In this document: in pieces, positions 34,797 through 43,137 of the stretch
Layout: each line of letters opens with the position of its first letter
Numbering within the stretch: the stretch's first letter is position 1
Assembly (NCBI RefSeq): GCF_014217835.1
Contig: NZ_CP055263.1
Span: forward strand, 4,033,501 to 4,097,500
Direction of reading: 5' to 3'
From: Metabacillus sp. KUDC1714
GTDB taxonomy: Bacteria; Bacillota; Bacilli; Bacillales; Bacillaceae
Length of the DNA: 64,000 bases
Made by a program: the position numbers and the translations under genes
Notes under the pieces: model-generated
What the model saw: only the letters and a program-made list of their open reading frames with translations
Told to the model about the DNA's origin: nothing
Database searches by the model: none

Positions 34797-36107
34797 ATGT
34801 TAGCATTACTAGGCTTTTTAATGGTTTTTGTGTTTATGTTTTTAATTATGACTGGGAGACTTTCGGCATTAATTGCTTTAATCGTAATACCTGTGCTATT
34901 TGCAGTAATTGGAGGTTTTGCATCAGATTTAGGACCTATGTTAATTGATGGAATTAATCAATTGGCACCTACTGGTGTAATGCTCATGTTTGCTATCTTG
35001 TATTTTGGAATAATGATTGATGCAGGTTTATTTGATCCTGTAGTAGGTGCCATTCTAAAAGCAGTAAAAGGTGATCCGCTAAAAATTATCGTAGGAACTG
35101 CTGTTTTGGCGTTAGTCGTATCATTAGATGGTGATGGAACGACAACCTATATGATTACAATTTCTGCAATGCTTCCACTCTATCAAAGGCTTGGAATGAA
35201 TCCTTTAATGTTACCTTGTATCGCAATTATGGGAGTTGGTGTGACAAATCTTACTCCATGGGGTGGTCCGACTGCAAGAGCAGTTAGTGCGTTAAAATTA
35301 GATATGTCAGAAGTTTTTGTACCACTTGTTCCTGCAATGATTGGTGGGGCTATATGGGTTATTTTTGTTGCTTATTTATTCGGCTTAAAGGAGAGAAAAC
35401 GAGTTGGGATTTTGGAAATGTCAAAATTACCTAAACAACAACTAATGGTAGCTTCGCAACAAGCAGCAACAGTTGAAATGCAAGAGGAAAAGCGTCCAAA
35501 ACTTTTATGGGTAAATTTTGGATTAACTGTTCTCCTTTTAACTGGATTAATAATGGGTGTTATGCCATTACCAGCATTATTTATGATCGGATTTGCAGTT
35601 GCTATTTTGATAAACTACCCTAATTTAGACGATCAGAAGGAAAGAATTAAAGCACATGCAGGTAATGTATTATCTGTTGTATCTCTAGTGTTCGCAGCAG
35701 GTGCCTTCACTGGAATCCTATCTGGTACAGAAATGGTGGATGCGATGGCAAATAGCTTAGTTTCTTTAATACCTGATGCTCTTGGTTCATATTTGCCGGT
35801 GATTACTGGTATTACGAGCATGCCGTTTACATTTTTTATGTCAAATGATGCTTATTATTTTGGGATGCTCCCAATCATCGCGGAAGCAGCAACAGCATAT
35901 GGAATCGACCCTGTTGAGATAGCTCGAGCATCACTCGTAGGTCAGCCTGTTCATTTATTAAGCCCATTAGTTGCATCTACCTATTTATTGGTCGGGATGT
36001 CGAAAGTCGATTTTGGCGAGTTTCAAAAATTCACGATAAAATGGACCGTTGGAACATCACTTGTTATGTTAGCTGTCTCGATTGTTTTCGGTGTGGTCTC
36101 TATATAA
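34797..36107 (+). CDS. citM: Divalent metal-citrate transporter (CitMHS family)
   Basis: A 436-residue carrier with about 11-12 membrane helices that takes up citrate as a metal complex with protons. Family features: LALLGFLMVFVFMFLIM at the start, MIDAGLFDPVV, SLDGDGTTTYMITISAMLPLY, GPTARAVSAL, and FFMSNDAYYFGMLPIIAEA followed by ARASLVGQPVHLLSPLVAST near the end. Length equals B. subtilis CitM (~430). It sits directly upstream of a CitS/CitT-like sensor pair, the system that controls citM in B. subtilis, and carries a cre site, so induction by citrate and repression by glucose are expected. Which metal is preferred cannot be told. Confidence 0.92.
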   Translation: MLALLGFLMVFVFMFLIMTGRLSALIALIVIPVLFAVIGGFASDLGPMLIDGINQLAPTGVMLMFAILYFGIMIDAGLFDPVVGAILKAVKGDPLKIIVGTAVLALVVSLDGDGTTTYMITISAMLPLYQRLGMNPLMLPCIAIMGVGVTNLTPWGGPTARAVSALKLDMSEVFVPLVPAMIGGAIWVIFVAYLFGLKERKRVGILEMSKLPKQQLMVASQQAATVEMQEEKRPKLLWVNFGLTVLLLTGLIMGVMPLPALFMIGFAVAILINYPNLDDQKERIKAHAGNVLSVVSLVFAAGAFTGILSGTEMVDAMANSLVSLIPDALGSYLPVITGITSMPFTFFMSNDAYYFGMLPIIAEAATAYGIDPVEIARASLVGQPVHLLSPLVASTYLLVGMSKVDFGEFQKFTIKWTVGTSLVMLAVSIVFGVVSI

Positions 36108-36124
36108 ATCATGGTAATGAAATT

Positions 36125-36175
36125 GAGGCTGACTCATAAGGGATGGAACACTTGGTCCTGAGTTAGCCTCTTTTT
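36125..36175 (+). terminator. Terminator between citM and citS
   Basis: GAGGCTGACTCA (36125-36136) pairs with TGAGTTAGCCTC (36159-36170), one G-T pair, then TTTTT. The arm sequence recurs in the hairpin at 39920-40003. Confidence 0.85.
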
Positions 36176-36242
36176 AAGTAAAAGGGAATGGTGTACTCTA
36201 TATATTAGTATAAAAAAAAGTACAACATAAAGGATTTATACA

Positions 36243-37838
36243 ATGCACAAATTTAAAAAGATCACACTTCAAACAAAAGTATTAGGTTTAATCAGTACAT
36301 TAATTCTGTTAATTATCATACTTCTAGCAAGCATATTTGCTTATCTACAATCGGTTGATACGAGAGATCAAGTTGAACAATTAGCCTTACAATCTGCAAA
36401 AACAATTTCACTAATGCCAGAACTTAAAGTTGCGATAGAAAAAAATGACCTTGAAGCTCATTTTCGCCCGATCGCTGAGCAAGTAAAAGATCAAGTCCAT
36501 GCGGACAATATCATTATCGAAAATCGTAAGGAAATCATCTATTCCCATGCAGATCCGAGTCAGGTTGGTGAGAAAAGTTTAGACCATACAAATTATCACG
36601 CGTTAATTTTTGGAGGATCAAACAATTTTGAAGTTTATCGAGAAAGTGGTTCGATTTTAAGTGGTAAGGTACCTATTATCGGAGACTATGGAGATTACAC
36701 TCGTGTTATTGGAACAGTATCAGTTGAGTTTTTGGAAAAAGATATTTATAAAAATATAGTGAGCAGAATCAAAACTATTATAACAGCATCTATGCTTGTT
36801 TTAATTTTAGGAATAATCGGTGGTATTTACCTAACAAAAAGTATTAGAAAAGATACTCTGGGACTTGAACCACATGAGATTTCGTCATTATATAGAGAAA
36901 GAAGTGCAATTCTCTTATCAATTAAAGAAGGTATTATTGCAATTGATCAAAAAGGGTTATTAACGCTGATCAATCATTCTGCAAAAATGATGTTGAATTT
37001 TTATGAAGATGACTATATAGGTCAACATATTCAAAATGTCCTGCCAAATGTGAAAATAGATGAAGTATTAAGATCTGGAAAAACCCTTCATAATATCGAG
37101 GTTACAATTAATGATAAAATGTTTATCTTTAATTTAATCCCAATCATTGAAAATAGTCAGGTTGTTGGAGTTGTGTCAAGTTTCCGTGATAAAACGGAAT
37201 TAAAAAAGTTAATCGATACAATAACTGAGGTTCGCGATTATTCAGAAGGGCTTAGGGCGCAAACTCATGAATATTCAAATAAATTATACTTATTATCAGG
37301 ATACCTGCAATTAGAACGTTATCAAGATGCATTTGAATTTATTCAAAAAGAATCTACCATCCATCACCATCGGAACAGGATAATATTTAATCAAATTCAT
37401 GATCCTAATGTACAAGCGATTCTGTTGGGAAAACTTGGAAAAGCCTCAGAAAAGAAAATGATTCTTGAAATCGATCCTGATAGTTATGTAGATCTCTTAC
37501 CTAAACATATAGAAGTAGCAGATATTATTACAATCATCGGTAATCTAATTGATAATGCGTTTGATGCAGTTGCTCATCAGGCAGAGAAAAAAGTGACTTT
37601 TTCGATTACGAGTCTTGGTAACGATATTATTATTGAAGTAACGGATAACGGAAAAGGAGTAACTGAGGATAAAATCGACTCCTTGTTTTCTTTAGGGTTC
37701 TCGTCTAAAGGTGAAGATAGAGGCTATGGCTTATTCAATGTTAAACACATTGTTGAATCATTGGCTGGAACAATTGAAGTGACGAATGAAAAAAATGGAG
37801 GAGCTATTTTTACTGTATACCTTCCCAAAAAGGTTTAG
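36243..37838 (+). CDS. citS: CitS/DcuS-type sensor histidine kinase
   Basis: A 531-residue membrane sensor for carboxylates. Order: N-terminal helix (~15-33), extracellular PAS-like (CitAP) domain (~35-175) with YRESGSILSGKVPIIGDYGDYTRVIGTVSVEF, second helix (~178-200), cytoplasmic PAS (~220-325), then a short dimerisation helix with the phospho-acceptor in RAQTHEYSNKLYLLSGYLQL and a HATPase domain (NLIDNAFDAV, DNGKGV, GYGLFNVKH). This matches the CitA/DcuS kinase class. Position between citM and the CitT-like regulator identifies it. The gene partner overlaps no other; ATG 36243 follows AAAGG. Confidence 0.88.
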   Translation: MHKFKKITLQTKVLGLISTLILLIIILLASIFAYLQSVDTRDQVEQLALQSAKTISLMPELKVAIEKNDLEAHFRPIAEQVKDQVHADNIIIENRKEIIYSHADPSQVGEKSLDHTNYHALIFGGSNNFEVYRESGSILSGKVPIIGDYGDYTRVIGTVSVEFLEKDIYKNIVSRIKTIITASMLVLILGIIGGIYLTKSIRKDTLGLEPHEISSLYRERSAILLSIKEGIIAIDQKGLLTLINHSAKMMLNFYEDDYIGQHIQNVLPNVKIDEVLRSGKTLHNIEVTINDKMFIFNLIPIIENSQVVGVVSSFRDKTELKKLIDTITEVRDYSEGLRAQTHEYSNKLYLLSGYLQLERYQDAFEFIQKESTIHHHRNRIIFNQIHDPNVQAILLGKLGKASEKKMILEIDPDSYVDLLPKHIEVADIITIIGNLIDNAFDAVAHQAEKKVTFSITSLGNDIIIEVTDNGKGVTEDKIDSLFSLGFSSKGEDRGYGLFNVKHIVESLAGTIEVTNEKNGGAIFTVYLPKKV

Positions 37839-37863
37839 GAAAAGAAGTAAGGAGAGGAACAAA

Positions 37864-38538
37864 ATGATTAAGGTTGTAATAGCAGAAGACGACTTTAGAA
37901 TTGCCCAAGTACAGGAGCAATTTTTGCATAAGGTATCAGGGGTCAAACTAGTTGGAAAGGCTCTTAATGCAAAAGAAACAATGGGGATTCTCGCTGTAAA
38001 AGAGGTTGACTTGCTTTTATTAGATATTTATATGCCTGATGAACTAGGTACAGATTTATTACCTAAAATTAGAGAAAACCATCCATCTGTTGATATCATA
38101 ATGGTGACTGCTGCAACTGAAAGAGAAATGCTAGAGACTTCGATCCGAAATGGCGTATTCAATTATTTATTAAAGCCAGTAACAATGGAGAAATTTGTTG
38201 AAACAATAGAAGACTATAAAAAGAAAAAGAAATTACTTAATAGCTTTGATGAGGTGGATCAGTCATTGATTGATCGGTATTTCGGAACCTCAAAGCAATC
38301 AGCAATAAGTCAAAAGGATCTCCCATCGGGTGTAGATCGACTGACATTACAGAAAGTTAAAGATGTTATAGCAGAACTAAATGGTGGTGTATCTATTGAG
38401 GAAATGGGTGAAAAGATGGGGGCATCCAGGACAACCGCAAGAAGGTATTTAGAATATCTCGTTTCAATAAATTTCTGTATGGCAAAGCATGATTATGGAA
38501 TTGTCGGAAGACCTGAGAGAAAGTACTATCTTGTATAA
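37864..38538 (+). CDS. citT: CitT-type response regulator
   Basis: A 224-residue regulator: receiver domain (~1-120) with acidic pocket AEDD, phospho-acceptor D54 in LLLLDIYMPD and the conserved lysine in LLKPVTMEK, then a C-terminal helix-turn-helix (SIEEMGEKMGASRTTARRYLEYLVS) of the CitB/DcuR class. The open frame reaches back into citS, but AAGGAGAGG precedes the ATG at 37864. It should activate citM and the neighbouring uptake genes when CitS sees its ligand. Confidence 0.88.
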   Translation: MIKVVIAEDDFRIAQVQEQFLHKVSGVKLVGKALNAKETMGILAVKEVDLLLLDIYMPDELGTDLLPKIRENHPSVDIIMVTAATEREMLETSIRNGVFNYLLKPVTMEKFVETIEDYKKKKKLLNSFDEVDQSLIDRYFGTSKQSAISQKDLPSGVDRLTLQKVKDVIAELNGGVSIEEMGEKMGASRTTARRYLEYLVSINFCMAKHDYGIVGRPERKYYLV

Positions 38539-38577
38539 TAAAAAATTTCGATTTAATAAGGTAAAGAGGTATGCACA

Positions 38578-39546
38578 ATGAAAAAAATACCATACTTTAT
38601 TTTTACACTTTTTGTCATTTTTTGCATTGGTTGCTCGCAAAATGAGAAGCAGGAAACAGTAACAAAAGATGTAACGATTATTGCTCCAAGTTCCGAAGGT
38701 GGTGGTTGGGACTTAACGGCAAGAGCACTGAAAGACATATTAATGAGTGAAGAGCTTATTAATAAAAATATCCGTGTTGTCAATAAAATTGGTGCTGGTG
38801 GTGAGTTAGGGTGGAAATATGTTATGCAGCAAGAAGATAATGTTTTAGCAATGAATTCAAGTCTTCTAATAACAAACCACTTATTAGGTCAAAGTAGTAT
38901 TACCTATAATGATTTTACACCGATCGCCACATTGGCTACCGAATGGGAAGTTGTGATTGTTTCAAAGGATTCAAGCATTAGCAGTGCCAAAAGCTTAATG
39001 AATAGCCTGAAAAAAACACCTTCAGCCTATAAAATTGGGGTCTCTCCTAGGTTAGGAAATGATGATCAACTCTCATTTGTATTAGGGAGCAAACAAGTTG
39101 ATATACAACCAGAAGAGCTTGATTTTTATGTCTACGAAAATAGTGATCAAGTTGTCAGTGCATTAGTAAAAAACCAAATAGATGTTGCCACAATGTCTTT
39201 ATCAGAGGCTAAAAAATATTATGATTCGAATCAGGTAAAACTACTCGTCATCTCGGCTGACAAAAGATTAAAAGAACTTCCAGAAATTCCAACATGGTCT
39301 GAAGAAGGCATTGAGTTAGTTTTTGAACATTGGCGCGGTATAATGGGGCCACCTAATATGACAAAGGATGAAATTGAATTTTGGGACATGACGATTGAAA
39401 AAATGGTGAGGACTGAAAAATGGAAACAAACCCTAAAAAAATACTTGTGGAAGGATTTTTATAAAAATAGTAGTGAAACGTCTAAGTATCTTGAAGAACA
39501 GAGCAAGATGTATGAAGTATTAATGGGCGTAGATATGGAAAATTAG
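38578..39546 (+). CDS. TctC/Bug-family extracytoplasmic solute-binding lipoprotein (YflP-like)
   Basis: A 322-residue binding protein. The signal peptide ends in lipobox CIGC, giving a lipid-anchored protein. Family motifs: TIIAPSSEGGGWDLTARAL and later VKLLVISADKRLKELPEIPTWSEEGIEL. It follows citT by 40 bp, the same order as citS-citT-yflP that I recall from B. subtilis. No tctA/tctB follow; an AbrB-family membrane protein does. It could feed ligand to CitS as a co-sensor, or serve as the receptor of an unrecognised transporter. A paralogue (45606) with the standard partners lies 7 kb downstream. Confidence 0.85.
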   Translation: MKKIPYFIFTLFVIFCIGCSQNEKQETVTKDVTIIAPSSEGGGWDLTARALKDILMSEELINKNIRVVNKIGAGGELGWKYVMQQEDNVLAMNSSLLITNHLLGQSSITYNDFTPIATLATEWEVVIVSKDSSISSAKSLMNSLKKTPSAYKIGVSPRLGNDDQLSFVLGSKQVDIQPEELDFYVYENSDQVVSALVKNQIDVATMSLSEAKKYYDSNQVKLLVISADKRLKELPEIPTWSEEGIELVFEHWRGIMGPPNMTKDEIEFWDMTIEKMVRTEKWKQTLKKYLWKDFYKNSSETSKYLEEQSKMYEVLMGVDMEN

Positions 39547-39747
39547 TAATCAATGAACAAAATAAACTAATTAACGTAATTGAATATAAAAAAATAATTA
39601 GTTGTATTATTTACTTCTTAATCTATTAGATTTAAGATAATGGCAAAAGTACACACTTCTACTAAAAAAGAATAGATTAAAGTATCTAGTTGTCAAACTA
39701 CTGTTTCTACATCGTTACTTTTAAATTTATTAATGGGGGAACGCATA

Positions 39748-39903
39748 ATGTGGGTAATAACGGTTTATTTAGGTGAAAGTATTAAAATGTTTGAATTTGA
39801 AGATGAGAAAGAGGCAAAAGAATTGATTCGAAAGATAAAAGGACATAAAATTCTCTCACATATTGTTTACTATAACGATCAATTTATCGAAGCTGTTAGT
39901 TAA
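39748..39903 (+). CDS. Small protein of unknown function (51 residues)
   Basis: A short frame beginning MWVITVYLGESIKMFEFEDE and continuing with a lysine/glutamate-rich helix (EKEAKELIRKIKG) and a beta-like tail (ILSHIVYYNDQF). The alternating pattern predicts a compact beta-alpha-beta fold. A GGGGGA ribosome site precedes the ATG at 39748. It lies between the TctC-like gene and the AbrB gene and ends just before a long hairpin. I recall similar tiny proteins in Bacillus but no function. Confidence 0.6.
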   Translation: MWVITVYLGESIKMFEFEDEKEAKELIRKIKGHKILSHIVYYNDQFIEAVS

Positions 39904-39919
39904 AAGAATAGTTTATGAC

Positions 39920-40003
39920 GAGGCTGACTTAAGATTCTGTCAAAGATCTATACCATCGTATATTTAGTGATGGTAATGAGTATTTGACAGATGAGTCAGC
40001 CTC
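39920..40003 (+). terminator. Long hairpin after the small gene
   Basis: The outer stem GAGGCTGACT pairs with AGTCAGCCTC, the middle CTGTCAAA with TTTGACAG, and the apex TACCATC with GATGGTA. A T-rich stretch follows. The outer arm is shared with the citM terminator. Confidence 0.75.
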
Positions 40004-40051
40004 TTATTGACTTTATTAAAAGATATCATGTAAGTAAAAAGGGGGTACAGC

Positions 40052-41176
40052 ATGACTTTTTCATCAATAACAAAGTTGACAACAAGAAGAAAACAAATTC
40101 AATTTCAATTCTATGAAACATTATTAATTGGCATAATGGGTGGTGTTTTATTTACGCTCCTACACCTCCCTTTGGCATGGATGTTAGGACCTTTAACAGT
40201 TGTATTCAGTTGGAAGCTTTTATCAAATCGCGATTTATTTTGGCCAGTTAGTTTCAGAAATGGAGGGCAGATGTTATTAGGTTATAGCATGGGGCTATCA
40301 TTTACGATTGAGAGTGCTAGACAGATTGTACATCAATTACCTTCAATGGCTATTATTACGATTCTTATGGTAGGATTTGGGGTAGTCTTATCTTATTTTG
40401 TTTCTCGGATAACTGGTATCAATCATCCAAGTGCTGTGATGGGGACGACACCCGGTGGATTATCACAAATGGTTGTCTTAAGTGAAGATATTAAAGGAGC
40501 GGAGCCAACAATTGTTACGTTCATGCAAACAATTAGAATGTTAACGGTTATTTTCATCGTACCAACTCTATCGATTCATGCTTTATCAAGTGAAAGTACT
40601 GGAAAAAAAGTATCTTCGATTGATATGAACGCGCAAATGGAAAATGGGAACTTCATTGAGTTTACTTTGATCATTTTAATTGTTTTGCTCGTTACAAGTA
40701 TAGCGCTTCGCATTAAATGTCCAACACCATGGATTATTGGGCCACTGCTCACCTCTGCAATTTTATCAATAAGTGGATTTGAAACGCCACATCTACCATC
40801 GATTTTTACAGTAATAGCACAACTATGCCTTGGTGTTTATTTAGGCTTAGGGATAAAAGTGAATATGTTAGGTAATTGGAGAAAACTCCTCCCGCTTTCA
40901 TTTATTACTGGAATATTGATAGTGGGGTTTGCTCTTGTTTTAGCGTATGGGTTACATATTTTGTACCCAATTACAATGACAACAGCCTTTTTGTGTATAG
41001 CACCAGGGGGCTTACCAGAAATGGGTGTTACAGCTCATACTGTTCAAGCAGATGTATCAATGGTTGCTGCTTATCAGTTGTTTCGTGTTTTTTTTATCTT
41101 GTTTATCGTCCCGATTTTCTTGAGACGAATATTTGGTATGCATGACGATGTTCAAAAAACAGTTAATACGGTATAA
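40052..41176 (+). CDS. AbrB-family (duplicated domain) integral membrane protein
   Basis: A 374-residue membrane protein with about ten hydrophobic segments built as a tandem repeat: each half has a similar glycine/proline-rich helix block (HLPLAWMLGPLTVVF and KCPTPWIIGPLLTSAI; MGTTPGGLSQMVVLSED and FLCIAPGGLPEMGVTAHTV). This is the Pfam AbrB membrane family, which is often mis-annotated as a transcriptional regulator or ammonia monooxygenase; it is unrelated to the DNA-binding AbrB. The function is unknown but a carboxylate or small-molecule transporter is likely from the fold and context beside a TctC-type receptor. The ATG at 40052 follows a G-rich ribosome site. Confidence 0.82.
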   Translation: MTFSSITKLTTRRKQIQFQFYETLLIGIMGGVLFTLLHLPLAWMLGPLTVVFSWKLLSNRDLFWPVSFRNGGQMLLGYSMGLSFTIESARQIVHQLPSMAIITILMVGFGVVLSYFVSRITGINHPSAVMGTTPGGLSQMVVLSEDIKGAEPTIVTFMQTIRMLTVIFIVPTLSIHALSSESTGKKVSSIDMNAQMENGNFIEFTLIILIVLLVTSIALRIKCPTPWIIGPLLTSAILSISGFETPHLPSIFTVIAQLCLGVYLGLGIKVNMLGNWRKLLPLSFITGILIVGFALVLAYGLHILYPITMTTAFLCIAPGGLPEMGVTAHTVQADVSMVAAYQLFRVFFILFIVPIFLRRIFGMHDDVQKTVNTV

Positions 41177-41306
41177 AGAGAGACTTCTATCAAACTTATT
41201 AATCAACATGAACAAAAAGAATTTAATACACATAAAGGTTTTAAAGCAATAAATTTTGTAAACAGTTACAAGAGATGAAAGCTGTAATAGAATAGTTGAC
41301 AGGATA

Positions 41307-41321
41307 TTAAAACGCTTCCAA
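41307..41321 (-). promoter_or_regulatory. cre (CcpA) site candidate before the malic enzyme gene
   Basis: Reverse complement TTGGAAGCGTTTTAA fits 14 of 15 cre positions, 130 bp upstream of the start codon; the rest of the gap shows no other clear signal. Confidence 0.5.
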
Positions 41322-41451
41322 TTTAAATACCTAATTTATTTTTAGCGCACCCAATAAGTAGCTATTGCTTTTGGTCTTTCGCTACGTACAAAAAATAGAT
41401 TAGTAGTTCTAATATCCCCAATTATCTTATAAAAGCTTTTGGAGGTAACGA

Positions 41452-42897
41452 ATGTCTCAATTAAGCAAAGCTAGCATGAATATTATCATTAGGCTACATA
41501 TTCAAAAAAATCTAGTATCGTTTAGTGATATTGCAAAGGTTATTGGAGAAACTGGCGGTGATATTATTGGGATAGATGTGATCTCGACAGGTAAAACACA
41601 AACCATTCGAGATATTACTATTACAGTTAAAAATCAGCAGCATGGTCAATTAGTGATGGATTCGATTAGTGTCCTTGAAGGAGCAAAAGTCATTTCAGTT
41701 TCAGATCGGACGTTTCTATTACATATTGGTGGGAAAATTGAAATCACACCGAAAAATCCGATAAAAAATCGAGATGATTTATCACGTGTTTATACTCCAG
41801 GTGTAGCACAGGTTTGTCATGCCATAGCTGATGAGCCAGTAAAAGCTCATTCATTAACGATTAAAAGAAATACTGTTGCTGTTATTTCAGATGGAACCGC
41901 TGTATTAGGCCTTGGTGATATCGGTCCGCTTGCTGCTATGCCTGTCATGGAAGGGAAGGCGATGCTGTTTAAACAAATGGCTGGTGTTGATGCCTTTCCT
42001 ATCTGCTTAGATACGAAGGATCCTGAGGAAATCATCCGGATTACGGAAGCTATTGCACCTGCTTTTGGTGGAATAAATTTAGAGGATATTTCTTCACCAA
42101 GATGTTTTGAAATTGAGGAAAGATTGAAACAAGAGTTAGATATCCCTGTTTTTCACGATGATCAACATGGGACTGCGGTTGTTTTACTAGCAGGACTTTA
42201 TAATGCCTTAAAACTTACAGGTAAGAAAATTGAATCGATTAAGGTTGTCTTAAATGGAGTAGGTGCTGCTGGTACAGCATGTGCAAAAATGTTAGTAGCA
42301 GCTGGTGTACGGAATATTATAGGTGTGGATCGTGCAGGCGCAATTCACCGGAATGAAACATATGATAATCCTAATTGGACAACATTTGCAAACATCACCA
42401 ATCCTGATAATATAAGTGGATCTTTATCTGATTGTCTGATAGGAGCAGATGTATTTATTGGTGTATCAGCACCAGGAATCCTAAATGTGAGTCATTTAAA
42501 AATGATGGCAGCTGATCCTATTGTCTTTGCATTAGCAAATCCAGACCCTGAAATAAATCCCGATCTAGCAGAACCGTATGTAAGGGTAATGGCGACAGGA
42601 AGATCGGATTACCCTAATCAGATTAATAATGTCCTCTGCTTTCCAGGAATTTTCCGTGGTGCACTAGACTGCCGTGCTTCTGAGATTAATGAAGAGATGA
42701 AGATAGCTACCGCCAAAGCAATTGCAGATGTTGTTTCAAATGATGAATTAAGTGAAACGTACATTGTACCAAGTGTATTTAATCAAAAAGTTGTTGAAAA
42801 GGTCCGGGAGGCAGTTGTAAAAGCTGCATATGAAACCGGAGTAGCGCGGAAGGATTTATTAAAAGATGAGAATAGTAAGGAATTCATAACAAGTTAA
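41452..42897 (+). CDS. Malic enzyme with N-terminal ACT domain
   Basis: This enzyme decarboxylates malate oxidatively to pyruvate with NAD(P)+. The 481-residue protein has an ACT-like regulatory domain (residues ~10-88), then the malic enzyme core: SRVYTPGVAQVC, DGTAVLGLGDIGPLAAMPVMEGKAMLFK, VDAFPICLDTKDP, LEDISSPRCFEIE, VFHDDQHGTAVV, and the Rossmann motif NGVGAAGTACAKML followed by VDRAGAI. The short core is of the MaeB/YtsJ/MleA class rather than the long MaeA class. The acidic VDR after the dinucleotide motif hints at NAD, not proved. It sits between two carboxylate-sensing systems, so it likely feeds imported dicarboxylates to pyruvate. Confidence 0.9.
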   Translation: MSQLSKASMNIIIRLHIQKNLVSFSDIAKVIGETGGDIIGIDVISTGKTQTIRDITITVKNQQHGQLVMDSISVLEGAKVISVSDRTFLLHIGGKIEITPKNPIKNRDDLSRVYTPGVAQVCHAIADEPVKAHSLTIKRNTVAVISDGTAVLGLGDIGPLAAMPVMEGKAMLFKQMAGVDAFPICLDTKDPEEIIRITEAIAPAFGGINLEDISSPRCFEIEERLKQELDIPVFHDDQHGTAVVLLAGLYNALKLTGKKIESIKVVLNGVGAAGTACAKMLVAAGVRNIIGVDRAGAIHRNETYDNPNWTTFANITNPDNISGSLSDCLIGADVFIGVSAPGILNVSHLKMMAADPIVFALANPDPEINPDLAEPYVRVMATGRSDYPNQINNVLCFPGIFRGALDCRASEINEEMKIATAKAIADVVSNDELSETYIVPSVFNQKVVEKVREAVVKAAYETGVARKDLLKDENSKEFITS

Positions 42898-42912
42898 TAA
42901 AGCTTTATGGAT

Positions 42913-43010
42913 AACTCTTAAGTGTCTAGTGTCTTAGATAACCATTATTACTAAATTGTAGATTTTAAATCTATTTAGTAGTAGTTGGAGATAGACATTG
43001 CTTAAGAGTT
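42913..43010 (+). repeat. 98-bp palindromic element / terminator after the malic enzyme gene
   Basis: AACTCTTAAG (42913-42922) pairs with CTTAAGAGTT (43001-43010), TGTCT with AGACA next, and the apex has TACTAAAT/ATTTAGTA. A TTTT run follows. The left flank GGATAACTC is shared with the element at 57921. Confidence 0.7.
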
Positions 43011-43099
43011 TTTTAATAAGCACGAATGACTATATTAATCAGAAAGTCAAAGACAATAACGGATTATTATTATAAAATAGTAATAATTCCGAACTGATT

Positions 43100-43114
43100 T
43101 TGTAAGCGATTACT
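43100..43114 (+). promoter_or_regulatory. cre (CcpA) site candidate before the second sensor kinase
   Basis: TTGTAAGCGATTACT fits all 15 positions of WTGNAANCGNWNNCW, 24 bp before the start codon of the kinase. Confidence 0.75.
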
Positions 43115-43137
43115 TATTTTGATTTTAAGGAGATGCA

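Noticed and set aside
40052..41176. Transcriptional regulator AbrB
   Set aside because: The protein is a polytopic membrane protein with an internal duplication, not the small DNA-binding AbrB; the name is a common mis-annotation.
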